From Saprospiraceae bacterium (GTDB lineage: Bacteria; Bacteroidota; Bacteroidia; Chitinophagales; Saprospiraceae), in contig JAIYAP010000029.1 in NCBI GenBank assembly GCA_027488935.1, positions 36,827-100,826 on the forward strand: DNA of 64,000 bases, given 5' to 3'. The first letter of the stretch is position 1. Every line of letters starts with the position of its first letter. The translations under genes were made by a program, and so were the position numbers. Under the pieces are notes generated by a model. It saw nothing but the letters and a program-made list of their open reading frames with translations, was not told the DNA's origin and made no database searches. Shown one piece after another: positions 7,510 to 16,323 of the stretch.

Positions 7510-8559
7510 TTAAAGTCTTGCTCTGGTTTCCATTACAAACTCAATAGGTAAACTGAACAACATCGCGATTTTTTGATCACCCAATTCAGGATTATTTAGG
7601 ATGAATTGTTTTAGCAGCTGTTCCATGCCTTCGATCATGCCTTCGATCTTGCCTTCGATCATGCCTTCGATCTTGCCTTCGATCTTGCCTTCGATCTTGC
7701 CTTCAATCTTGCCTTTTTCAATACCCTTTTCCATACCCTCTTCGAAAAGTTGTACGAGGTAAGGCTTCACAGCCGCGTTTTCAGATTTAGTTAATTCACC
7801 TTCCATTGTTTGAAATTTTTGGTGAAAAGTTGCTGAATTTGTACTCATCATGTAAAGAGTTGTGGCTTTAAAAAGATTCAAACCAATACGGGTAGTCCTG
7901 ATTTGTGAAGCAAAAATAATGATTTTTTCTCCGTTTTTCTTGATATAATCGTCGTTTTTGTGATTTTTTAATGCTAAAAACACATTACGTAACAACAAAA
8001 ACTGGAGGTGTTCTAAATGCTCATCAGAAATCCGGGCAATATCCAACAAGATGTAATCAAAACTGGGTATGTATGGAAGCAAAGATAGTGGTGCTCCTTT
8101 AAACAAACTTTCCCGTGTTTCTTTTGCAATCGGCACCTGCCCATGATAGATTAAAACAGGGATTGTCAACGAAAGGTTCCTGTCCTGATTTAAATCTTCA
8201 CTCCAAATTTGAGAAATATACCGGTTCAATTGTGCCAGAACAGGTTGATCGGGTTTGGTACTTTTGTGCTCAAAAATAAACGATATTCGAAAGGGTTTTT
8301 GCCCTAACGTTAATCCCGTGTAACAAATATCGGAAAAGTGAGTGTGCAAAGTATCGTCAATATATGAGGTATTGCTCAATTTTATAGATTCCAAGTCTAT
8401 GTCTGCAAAAACCTCTTTGGGTAAACAATACTCCATCATTTCCAAAGCGACCTCCCGCATTTGCAAGACAAAACGTGTGTACTTATCATGCGGTTTATCC
8501 AGGAAATAGCGTGCGCTCAGCTTCTCTCTGCGGGTTTTATGTGTCTTTTTCTTTGCCAT
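7510..8559 (-). CDS. Rpn/YhgA-family PD-(D/E)XK nuclease (putative transposase family)
   Basis: 349 residues from the ATG of MAKKKTHKTRREKLSARYF. The N-terminal ~250 residues match the Rpn family: HDKYTRFVLQMREVALEMMEYCLP, then DIDLESIKLSNTSYIDDTLHTHFSDICYTG and the nuclease core FRISFIFEHKSTKPDQPVLAQLNRY, where Asp, Glu and Lys of PD-(D/E)XK are visible. A conserved LTIPVLIYHGQ follows. The C-terminus is a low-complexity EGKI/EGMI repeat (12-nt DNA units) and ends in a short helical tail (LLKQFILNNPELGDQKIAMLF), a common feature of the family. Rpn proteins are DNA endonucleases that promote recombination; some act in phage defence. An adjacent 3' duplicate shows local recombination. Confidence 0.85.
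   Translation of the reverse strand: MAKKKTHKTRREKLSARYFLDKPHDKYTRFVLQMREVALEMMEYCLPKEVFADIDLESIKLSNTSYIDDTLHTHFSDICYTGLTLGQKPFRISFIFEHKSTKPDQPVLAQLNRYISQIWSEDLNQDRNLSLTIPVLIYHGQVPIAKETRESLFKGAPLSLLPYIPSFDYILLDIARISDEHLEHLQFLLLRNVFLALKNHKNDDYIKKNGEKIIIFASQIRTTRIGLNLFKATTLYMMSTNSATFHQKFQTMEGELTKSENAAVKPYLVQLFEEGMEKGIEKGKIEGKIEGKIEGKIEGMIEGKIEGMIEGMEQLLKQFILNNPELGDQKIAMLFSLPIEFVMETRARL
7628..7714 (-). repeat. 12-nt tandem repeats in the Rpn gene
   Basis: About seven tandem 12-nt units encode EGKI or EGMI in frame. This tract has one more unit than the truncated copy, so the repeat number is likely to vary between strains. Confidence 0.85.
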
Positions 8560-8608
8560 GATGGAGCAAAGATAAACCAAAATGTTTTTCAAAAAAAACA
8601 AATTGTGT

Positions 8609-11600
8609 TTATTTTTGAAGCCAAATATCCGGCATTCCGTTGCAATTCGCCACGATCCAAACTTTTTTTCCTTGTATTTGCATAATGCCCAATTTACGCG
8701 CTTCGTGCGATGCCCAAAAACCCGAAATCCGGTTTGGCATTACATACAAACTGGCAGCACTTCCCAGCATCAAAGCGCCATTGAAAGCATCCAGCCGACC
8801 GGTTTCTACTTCATTACCATAGCGATTTCCAACAGACAGAAGGTCCATCCAGCCGTCTTTGTTATAGTCTTCCGTAGCCATTGCCTTAATTGGTGCGACC
8901 TGGGTTTCTTGTGGAAATGCATGAAACACAAATTTTCCATTTTGTTGCTCAAACCATCCTGAAGCCAAGTTTTGTACTTCCAATTGTATCCCAGCGTTTC
9001 GCTCTTTTTCAGGTAAAATGGTGGTTGCCTCCGCTTTTGCATATAAACCATAACGATTGTATTTTTTATTAATTAACGAAGGCATTTGCTGGGCCATATC
9101 GTTGCGTTGCGCTATCGGAAAATATTGGTCGCCAGAGGCCATCGCGATCACCGGATCCATGGTGCCATTATGGTCGAAATCATTGGCATACATGCGCAAA
9201 GGATGGCTGCTGCTGGCATGAAAACGCGTGTTTAATCCTTCATTCCCAAGCGTTAAGTCGGGTTTTCCGTCCTTGTTGAGATCGGCAATAACCACACAAT
9301 TCCACCATCCTGTGCTGTTTTGGAGGCCCCAAACATCTGTTTTATTGCTAAATTTGCCATTTTCATACTGAAAAATGGATACAGGCATCCAGGATCCGCA
9401 AACAATTAGTTCTGATTTGCCATCCTGGTTAAGGTCTGCAAAAGCCAAATCGGTTACCATTCCTATGTTGGCGAATTCGGGCGCTACAGTTGCCGTTACA
9501 TCTGTGAATTTACCTTTATTGTTTTGTAAAACAACACTTTGTGGCGCTTTGGGATAATACCCTGGCAGCAAAGCGCCTCCCACAAAAAGATCTAAATCAC
9601 CATCTTGATCATAATCAAAAGCCTGAATAGCAGCACCAGAATTAGTTTCGGTAGGTAGTGCGTCCTGTGCGCGCGTGAAGTTTCCTTTGCCATCATTGAG
9701 GTACAACCGATCCTGGTATATAGAATTGCCAGCCGCCGCTTCGTTGCCACCACTTACCACATACAAATCAAGGTCTTGATCGCCATCAGCATCAAACAAA
9801 ACCGCACCTGTATCTTCATATTGTACATCGGTTTCTAGGGCATTTTGTCCTATTTGCACCATTTTTCCGCCTTTTTGCAACCAAATTGCACCTGCTTGCC
9901 CGGATGCACCTCCAATGAACAAGTCATCTGTTTTATCTCCATTTAAATCACCAATCGCCATACAAGGCCCCTGTGTGGAATACCGATAAGGCAAAAGCCG
10001 TTCGCGATTGAAGTCTTCAAACACGTTTTCCTGGTGCTTAAATTGCAAATTCAACGCAAATGGCTCAAATAGAGCTTGTTCTGTAGGTTTAGCTTTAGAC
10101 CGTTTGCCTTGTTTTGCGTGGGCAATATCCACGACTAACCGCTGATCCACCGCTACGTTTAAGATGGTTTCAATTTTTCCTTCCATCCAGGCAATTTCCA
10201 CTTTATCGATTTGGGTGGTTTTCCCAAGGCCGACTTGTAAAATGGGCTCCACCGAAGAATAGTAGCCGCGTACATTCAATATTTCCTGATAAAAAATGGA
10301 TTTTCCGCCTGCAAATACTTCTACTTTGGCGCCTAGTCCAAATGGATTTTGAGCAGTGCCCTTACATTTAATTTGCAACCAATGGTTTGTTTTGATTTGT
10401 GCAGCCGTATTTTCATATAAGGACGGCGCTGCGTTCATATTATTGGTAATCAAATCCAAGTCGCCGTCATTGTCCAAATCGGCATATGCTGCGCCATTGG
10501 AAAAGCCTTTTTGGGTAAATCCCCAGGACTGCGAAACGTCTTGCATGGGAAAAGTCCCGGTATTTTGGTACATATAAGGATGCACCGGGTTGGAAGGCAT
10601 CATGCCCGCAAATTTCTCAAACTTGTCAAAGCGCTGCGGATTAATACCACCGGTGCGGTTGATTGAATCTGCCGTGTACAGAAAAAAATCGGCGTCATTC
10701 ATATCCCGCAGAATACCATTGGCAATGAATAGATCGCGATTGCCATCATTATCATAATCAGCTACCAAGGGCGACCAACTCCAATCGGTCGCTTCCATAC
10801 CTGCCTGGCACCCTACTTCCGAATAAGTATTGTTACCGTTATTCAACTGCAAGGTATTGCGCATCATTTGCCGGCCATAGCCCTTCTCTTCCAACAACTT
10901 ATAACGATCCAGGATCATCGTGCTCATTAATTTCCGGCGGCGTTGCCAATCTTCTGCGAGCATGTCCAAGACGACCAAGTCTTGCAAACCATCATTGTTT
11001 AAATCGGCTACATCGGCACCCATGGAGTGGTTGGAAGTATGCCGAAAATAGGAATCTGCCTGGTCGGTAAAGCCACCATGTTGATTGTTGATGTACAAAA
11101 AGTCGGGCATGATAAAGTCATTGCCCACAAACACATCCGGAAAGCCATCATCGTTAAAATCGCTGGTAAGTACACTTAAACCGAATGCCCGGTTCCAAAT
11201 TCCGGCTTTTTGACTTACATCGGTAAATTTACCTTTTCCATCATTTTGAAAAAGTCGGTCGCTTTCATATTGATCGCGCGGTGCCTGGCAGCGGGCTGTT
11301 GGGCATTGCGGTGTGGGTTGAAAATCTGTAACCGTGATGCTCCGCCAATCTACTGGATGGTTCATTAAATACAAATCGAGGTCGCCATCGCAGTCATAAT
11401 CAAAGAAATTACCTTGCTGTGAGGCAGCAATATCATCCAGGCCATAAGCGGCGGCTTGTTCTGTAAAAGTACCATCATGGTTGTTGATAAGCAACAAGTT
11501 ACGTCGATCGGGTAGGGGTTCAAGCCAGGTACGGCACACATATAAATCTTGCCAGCCATCGGCATTAATATCTACCACCGTGACGCCCGTTTTTAGTCCG

Positions 11601-11953
11601 CCATGTTTTGAAACCCCCGATTTTTCAGAAATATTTTCAAATTTTAAATTGCCTTTGTTGAGGTACAATTGGCAACCTTGTAGCCGGGCGGTAAAAAACA
11701 GATCTTGCAATCCGTCATTGTTTACATCCAGTACAGCCACGCCGCCGCCATTATAGATGTAAGGATCCATGCTGAAATTGTACCGATAATCTTCCGTAAT
11801 GGTGGGTACAAAATTTAGTCCACAATCTGCTGGCTTATGTAGCACAAATTTAGTGGTAGCAGGCCCGTTTGAGGCATTGGTTGACTCAGAAACAGGTGTA
11901 TTACAGGCGCTTAAGCAGCACAGCGTAAGTACAAAAAGGAATCGCACGAGCAT
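8609..11953 (-). CDS. CRTAC1-like lipoprotein with FG-GAP/VCBS repeats and an ASPIC/UnbV domain
   Basis: 1114 residues. A lipoprotein signal (LVRFLFVLTLCCLSAC, lipobox Cys17) predicts outer-membrane anchoring. Many FG-GAP/VCBS calcium-binding blade motifs run through the protein, for example VLDVNNDGLQDLFFT, VVDINADGWQDLYV, DYDCDGDLDLYLMN, DFNDDGFPDVFVG, DLNKDGKPDLTLGN and DYNKDGWMDLLSV, consistent with one or two beta-propellers. An ASPIC/UnbV domain lies at about residues 525-605 (NHWLQIKCKGTAQNPFGLGAKVEVFAG). Such proteins are typical Bacteroidota surface proteins, often linked to SusCD loci; none is adjacent here. The exact ligand is unknown. The gene seems to stand alone, preceded by a short gap to the next minus-strand gene. 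Confidence 0.85.
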   Translation of the reverse strand: MLVRFLFVLTLCCLSACNTPVSESTNASNGPATTKFVLHKPADCGLNFVPTITEDYRYNFSMDPYIYNGGGVAVLDVNNDGLQDLFFTARLQGCQLYLNKGNLKFENISEKSGVSKHGGLKTGVTVVDINADGWQDLYVCRTWLEPLPDRRNLLLINNHDGTFTEQAAAYGLDDIAASQQGNFFDYDCDGDLDLYLMNHPVDWRSITVTDFQPTPQCPTARCQAPRDQYESDRLFQNDGKGKFTDVSQKAGIWNRAFGLSVLTSDFNDDGFPDVFVGNDFIMPDFLYINNQHGGFTDQADSYFRHTSNHSMGADVADLNNDGLQDLVVLDMLAEDWQRRRKLMSTMILDRYKLLEEKGYGRQMMRNTLQLNNGNNTYSEVGCQAGMEATDWSWSPLVADYDNDGNRDLFIANGILRDMNDADFFLYTADSINRTGGINPQRFDKFEKFAGMMPSNPVHPYMYQNTGTFPMQDVSQSWGFTQKGFSNGAAYADLDNDGDLDLITNNMNAAPSLYENTAAQIKTNHWLQIKCKGTAQNPFGLGAKVEVFAGGKSIFYQEILNVRGYYSSVEPILQVGLGKTTQIDKVEIAWMEGKIETILNVAVDQRLVVDIAHAKQGKRSKAKPTEQALFEPFALNLQFKHQENVFEDFNRERLLPYRYSTQGPCMAIGDLNGDKTDDLFIGGASGQAGAIWLQKGGKMVQIGQNALETDVQYEDTGAVLFDADGDQDLDLYVVSGGNEAAAGNSIYQDRLYLNDGKGNFTRAQDALPTETNSGAAIQAFDYDQDGDLDLFVGGALLPGYYPKAPQSVVLQNNKGKFTDVTATVAPEFANIGMVTDLAFADLNQDGKSELIVCGSWMPVSIFQYENGKFSNKTDVWGLQNSTGWWNCVVIADLNKDGKPDLTLGNEGLNTRFHASSSHPLRMYANDFDHNGTMDPVIAMASGDQYFPIAQRNDMAQQMPSLINKKYNRYGLYAKAEATTILPEKERNAGIQLEVQNLASGWFEQQNGKFVFHAFPQETQVAPIKAMATEDYNKDGWMDLLSVGNRYGNEVETGRLDAFNGALMLGSAASLYVMPNRISGFWASHEARKLGIMQIQGKKVWIVANCNGMPDIWLQK

Positions 11954-11999
11954 GGATATTGTTTTTTGGGGTGAAAATAGGATTTTGGGTTCCTATTCC

Positions 12000-12701
12000 T
12001 CAGTCTTGAGCGGACAATTTCGCTTTTCGTGCTTTTTTTTGATCGTTGTTGCTTTCATACAGGCAATAGAAATCATATTTAGTCCGATCACGTTCTACCC
12101 AAATGTCTTTGCCAATATCGCAGAGGATGACCAATTCTTCATATAATTTATTGCCTTGATCAACGCGGCGTTCTACGGCAATATCGCGGTCGTGTATTTT
12201 GTCCTGCTGAATATTGAGTGCATTTTCGAATTCGGAACAGGCATCTGTAACCCGGGTGATAATATTTTCATTGAGGCCCACATTTGCCAGAAAATCAATT
12301 TGTTGGCGGGCTACCCGGGCCACTCGGCGGCCGCAAAACAGGAGTTGTGGATCGCTCATATCGCCTAGTTTAGCAGTGCCAAATTTGCGATACCGCCCAG
12401 TTCGGTCGTGGTATTTCATCGCAACACGGGTCATCACTGAACGGATGGCCGTTTTGAGTTTCTCCGATGCCTGGTTTTTCTTTTCGGTGCAAATCATTTG
12501 GTCACCCACCTGCTCATCGTCATCAGGCAATTGATGAAATTTTTCACAAAGAGATAGAAATCCTTTAATGCGCTCCAACCCATAACCATATTGGTTAAAA
12601 AAATCAACTTCCTGGTGGGCTTTGCGCAAGGCGTCCTGACATTGCACGTAAAGTTCCGCGTCGGATACATTGTATAATCGGTGTCCAGCTTGTTTTTTCA
12701 T
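12000..12701 (-). CDS. Helical protein of unknown function with an internal duplication
   Basis: 233 residues, no signal peptide, rich in charged helices. By eye it consists of two related ~100-residue units. Both start with a (N/D)(V/M)SD-x-(E/Q)L motif, followed by a helix ending in QEVDFFNQYGYGLERI or RQQIDFLANVGLNENII, a helix with C-x-x-F or CSEFENAL, a charged turn, and a final helix ending VAMKYHDRTGRYRKFG or WVERDRTKYDFYCLY. Each unit looks like a four-helix arrangement. No known family was recognised. A clear promoter lies upstream. It lies in the same orientation as, and downstream of, the GT-C membrane protein, with a 137-nt gap. Confidence 0.6.
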   Translation of the reverse strand: MKKQAGHRLYNVSDAELYVQCQDALRKAHQEVDFFNQYGYGLERIKGFLSLCEKFHQLPDDDEQVGDQMICTEKKNQASEKLKTAIRSVMTRVAMKYHDRTGRYRKFGTAKLGDMSDPQLLFCGRRVARVARQQIDFLANVGLNENIITRVTDACSEFENALNIQQDKIHDRDIAVERRVDQGNKLYEELVILCDIGKDIWVERDRTKYDFYCLYESNNDQKKARKAKLSAQD

Positions 12702-12747
12702 TTATCAGCAATTGGTTATGAAGGCTTTATGCGCCTTGAATTTGCTG

Positions 12748-12755
12748 CAAATATA
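12748..12755 (-). promoter_or_regulatory. Putative -7 element for the duplicated helical protein
   Basis: The minus-strand sequence is TATATTTG, a perfect TAnnTTTG, 47-54 nt upstream of the ATG at 12701. A TTTG occurs further upstream at a shorter than usual spacing. Confidence 0.45.
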
Positions 12756-12838
12756 AATTGTTTTAAACAAATACGCAATAGATAAAACAAATATTGGGTT
12801 ATTTTTTACTCCGGCAACTTATTCTGAGATAATATTGC

Positions 12839-14575
12839 TCATTTTTTCTCTAATATTTGGACTTTAACATGGCGTATATCAATGATATCCTCCGATTTGG
12901 TTTCGACAAAAATGCTGAGCAGACCATTTTCATAATCGGTGGGTACTTTGAAATAATACTGTATGGTATTCCAGGTTTTTTGTTTACAAATACCGTTTTC
13001 GAGGCGGCAGTTGGTTTGTTTATGTACTTGATCCTTGCGCAAAAGGGTAGTGAGGTAAGCATCAAATGCGCCAAATTCCGATTTTACTTGCAAGGATAGC
13101 CGCAGCCAATGTTCTTTTCCGGGTGAAATGCCGGGTATTTGATTCCAGGGGCCTTCCAAGAGCATCTGTTTGGGATTGGTTTTAGTACTAATTTGGAGTA
13201 CAGTATCTACGTCCAACAGATTTATTTGCCGAAAAGGAGTTGTGTCTCGAATGATTTCCCGTGTATCTAGCAGCGACATATCCAAAGGATCAGGGTACGG
13301 ATTTAAGTAAATCGCAGCATAATATGCCCTGTTATTGTCGTTATAATGCAGGATAGTTTGGTTGTATTGGTATATTTGAAACAAGTTGACAATCAACAAA
13401 TAAGCGCCAAGTATGATGGCTGGCCACTTCAGTTTGCTGGTACTGATCCGTTCTACTACTAATGCAAAAGCCAAGGCCAAAACAGGATAACTTTGCACCA
13501 ATGCACGGCTCGAATAACTGGCTCCATACCGCCAATCTGCCCAGGCAATTACAATCCAAACGTTCAGCAATAAATAGGTGAGGGCCGCCCGTTTGTACAC
13601 TTTGCTTTGCATTAAAAACATACCCGCCACCATAAAAAATACGACTGGGGTGTACACAAGCCAGCCTTTTTCCCAGCCAAATAATACCTGCCAATTGGGG
13701 TTGAGAAACATCCATTTGGAGCCAACATCATATACCCATTTGCCCGAAACGATTTTCCAATAGGCCATTTGTGGGAAAATGCCCATAAAGGCGCCTACGA
13801 TTGTAGCGAAAAAGTGCGTCCGATGCGTATAAAACAACAGTTTCCACTTTTCCTGTCGTACAACCTTATTTTGGGTGCTCCACAACAAGGGAATAAACAT
13901 CATCACTGCTTCGGTGGGGCGTGCAATGGTGGTTACGCCAAAAACTAGTCCAATACCGAGTGCAGTAAGCAATTTTGGCTTTTTATGCCATCGAATGGTC
14001 AGCAACAGCATAAAGGCGTACATGGTAAACAAATACACATGGGTCATGCCACTTTCTACCGCTGCATATTGGATGTAATTGGTAGATAATCCGATCATTA
14101 ACAAGGTGATCGCAGTGATGGTGTCACTAAAAAAATGCAACAATACTTTGCGTAAAGCCCAAAATCCAAGCGCTGCATAAAACAAAGCGGCAATACAAAT
14201 AGCTAATTGGTAAGGCGCCGAAAAACCATCTTGTGCATAATGGAGCCATCCCGCTATCCAATGCCCCAGGAAAAAGAAAGGCCAATACAACAAGGCAAGT
14301 CCGATAGGATATTTTATGACGCTGTTGCCATTTTTAAGTACCGAAATTTGATACATTGTACCCGTTGGATGGTATTTTTCTTGAATATCCGACACCCATT
14401 TCATGCCTGTAATATCATGGTAAATAAACTGCGCAGGCAAATACATATAATACCCGAACGCATCCCAGGTCAGGGTGCTGGTTACTGTAGGTGTTTCCCA
14501 TTTGGTATATTGAAAACGGGTAAATGCCAGCGCAAAAACCACCAAAATTACCACCAGGCTGGAGAATCGATTCAT
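12839..14575 (-). CDS. Polytopic membrane protein, GT-C glycosyltransferase-like
   Basis: 578 residues with about ten membrane helices in the first 420 residues and a soluble C-terminal region (about 430-578). After the first helix comes TWDAFGYYMYLPAQFIYHDI, an acidic extracytoplasmic loop of the kind seen in GT-C transferases (PMT, ArnT), where an Asp in loop 1 is catalytic. Further features are FGVTTIARPTEAVMM and WADWRYGASYSSRALVQSYPVLALA, both frequent in Bacteroidota mannosyltransferase-like proteins. GT-C enzymes use polyprenyl-phosphate sugars on the outer face of the inner membrane. Donor and acceptor are unknown. It follows the acyltransferase gene by 24 nt in the same direction, suggesting one transcript for envelope lipid or glycan modification. 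Confidence 0.65.
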   Translation of the reverse strand: MNRFSSLVVILVVFALAFTRFQYTKWETPTVTSTLTWDAFGYYMYLPAQFIYHDITGMKWVSDIQEKYHPTGTMYQISVLKNGNSVIKYPIGLALLYWPFFFLGHWIAGWLHYAQDGFSAPYQLAICIAALFYAALGFWALRKVLLHFFSDTITAITLLMIGLSTNYIQYAAVESGMTHVYLFTMYAFMLLLTIRWHKKPKLLTALGIGLVFGVTTIARPTEAVMMFIPLLWSTQNKVVRQEKWKLLFYTHRTHFFATIVGAFMGIFPQMAYWKIVSGKWVYDVGSKWMFLNPNWQVLFGWEKGWLVYTPVVFFMVAGMFLMQSKVYKRAALTYLLLNVWIVIAWADWRYGASYSSRALVQSYPVLALAFALVVERISTSKLKWPAIILGAYLLIVNLFQIYQYNQTILHYNDNNRAYYAAIYLNPYPDPLDMSLLDTREIIRDTTPFRQINLLDVDTVLQISTKTNPKQMLLEGPWNQIPGISPGKEHWLRLSLQVKSEFGAFDAYLTTLLRKDQVHKQTNCRLENGICKQKTWNTIQYYFKVPTDYENGLLSIFVETKSEDIIDIRHVKVQILEKK

Positions 14576-14599
14576 TTTTCGGACGTAAGTAGCAAAAAA

Positions 14600-16171
14600 T
14601 TATTGTTGTAAGGTATCAATGGTACTTTGTGGTAAATGTTGAATGTCGAGAATCATCAGGCCGTCTAGACAATCTGCAAAATTGGGGTCAACATTGAAGG
14701 CTATAAACTTGGCATTTTGTTTCAAATATTGCCGAAATAACACCGGCACTTTAAAATGAGCTGGTTCAATGGTTTCAATAAATGCTTCCAGGGCCTCAAA
14801 CTCTCCGTGTAACGATTCGGCCAATATTTTTGTGTTGACAGACTTCACATAAGCGCGAAATGGTTTGCGGGGGGCCACCAATTTTGCGAGGCTTTTATCA
14901 AAAAAGAAACGTTGTACAAATTCTACCATGACACTTTTGGACGCATCGGAATAGTCCTTGCTAATGCTAACGGGGCCGTATAAATAGCGATAATTGGGGT
15001 TGGCCAGCAAAAAACTAAGAATTCCTTTCCACATCAAAAACAAAGGCAGACGGTGTTTTTGATATTCTTCGGTTACATACGATCTGCCCAATTCAACGGC
15101 TTGGTGTAAAATCGGGTAAAAACCGGGTTTTATTTTAAAAAGGGTGTTTATATAAAATCCATTGACGCCAAAGCGTTTAAAGATTCGATCGCCTTGCCCG
15201 AGCCGATAACCGCCCACAATCTTTTTTTGTTCGCGGTCCCAAATAATCAGTTGTAAGTAATACAGATCGTGTTCATCCATATCACGGGGTTTTCCAGTAC
15301 CCTCACCTACTGCGCGAAAAGTCATTTCCCGCAACCGGGCAATTTCAAACATGATATTATTCAAGGCCTGGAATGGCGCAACATACACATCAAATTGCCC
15401 ACGGGATGTAACCTTGTAGGCTTGATCAAGGGCTTCAAATTCAGCCTCGATCAATTCTTGGGGAACAGGGTCTGCAAGCGGTTGTGCCTCGGAAATCTGT
15501 ATTTCGGTAAAATGCTCTGGCTGAATATCAAATTTGGTTCCCAACGAAAAGATTTTGGCTTGCAAAAATTTGCCCCAAATTCTTTTTTTTGAAAACATAT
15601 CAATCTCGTCGGGTTCAATTGCTTTTCCAATGCGCACTTTCACTTTAACCGTGCCTGTCGTATAGGCGTAAGGCAGGCCAGGAATGGCTTTTCGAAGTAA
15701 CCCCCCTGGAACATGATCGGCCATTAAGTGAATGGGCACTACTGGTTGTCGGGCTTTGTGCAATTGTTGCAAAATGCGGGTGCGCATTAGATTTTTTCCA
15801 AGGTGGCTGAGCGGGTTTTCCGAAAAATCCAGGGTAAGACCCACCGCTGCGCCTTTACCCACCAGGCGCATCAACCGTTTGGCAAAACTAAAATTGGTTA
15901 GGCCATCGGTAATTCGAAAGCCTTTGGGCCGAATCGCAATTTCACGCAAATCCTTGTGCGGGGCAATATAATAGGGGTGTAATAATCGTACCTGTTCATA
16001 TTGCTCAGCAAGTAGTGCTACCAAAATCCACTCATCCAATCCAGGCAATAATTGGTTGCAAACGAAAACAGCACCTTTGGTTTTACTCAAGGCTTTTCGG
16101 TCAAAAGCATCCAATTCCAAGGTGATGCCTGCCTTTTCTAGTTTCGTGCGTGCTAAATCAATTAGTTCCAT
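14600..16171 (-). CDS. Two-domain acyltransferase, OlsF-like (aminolipid synthesis?)
   Basis: 523 residues. The N-terminal half (about 25-240) has the layout of a lysophospholipid acyltransferase, and the C-terminal half (about 260-500) is a GNAT/hemolysin-type N-acyltransferase: QFDVYVAPFQALNNIMFEIARLREMTFRAVGEGTG, then IIWDREQKKIVGGYRLGQG, ELGRSYVTEEYQKHRLPLFLMWKGI and YLYGPVSISKDYS. This domain order is that of OlsF, which in Flavobacterium and Serratia makes ornithine lipids in two steps; related Bacteroidota enzymes make glycine or ornithine lipids. The HxxxxxD-type motif of the N-terminal domain reads NQLLPGLD, with Gln40 where His is expected. The O-acyl transfer step may therefore be lost or differ. 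It is the first gene of a pair with the GT-C-like protein. Confidence 0.7.
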   Translation of the reverse strand: MELIDLARTKLEKAGITLELDAFDRKALSKTKGAVFVCNQLLPGLDEWILVALLAEQYEQVRLLHPYYIAPHKDLREIAIRPKGFRITDGLTNFSFAKRLMRLVGKGAAVGLTLDFSENPLSHLGKNLMRTRILQQLHKARQPVVPIHLMADHVPGGLLRKAIPGLPYAYTTGTVKVKVRIGKAIEPDEIDMFSKKRIWGKFLQAKIFSLGTKFDIQPEHFTEIQISEAQPLADPVPQELIEAEFEALDQAYKVTSRGQFDVYVAPFQALNNIMFEIARLREMTFRAVGEGTGKPRDMDEHDLYYLQLIIWDREQKKIVGGYRLGQGDRIFKRFGVNGFYINTLFKIKPGFYPILHQAVELGRSYVTEEYQKHRLPLFLMWKGILSFLLANPNYRYLYGPVSISKDYSDASKSVMVEFVQRFFFDKSLAKLVAPRKPFRAYVKSVNTKILAESLHGEFEALEAFIETIEPAHFKVPVLFRQYLKQNAKFIAFNVDPNFADCLDGLMILDIQHLPQSTIDTLQQ

Positions 16172-16323
16172 CGCGGTAAAGGTACATTAGCAAGGAGATA
16201 GTTAGGGCATTTGCTCATTTTTGCTTATTCTATTTCGTCGAACGGCGTACTTTACGGCCAAAATTCAGCAGACAAGCGCTTGAGCGTCCAAAGTCATGCT
16301 AAGGTGATAAAAAATCTTAAACT

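Noticed and set aside
7257..7714. Repeat arrays that could be mistaken for a CRISPR
   Set aside because: Units are 12 nt, contiguous without spacers, and in frame as EGKI codons; no cas genes occur.
7510..8559. Dedicated phage-defence island
   Set aside because: An Rpn nuclease alone, with no toxin-antitoxin, CBASS, or other defence gene nearby, does not support a defence island.
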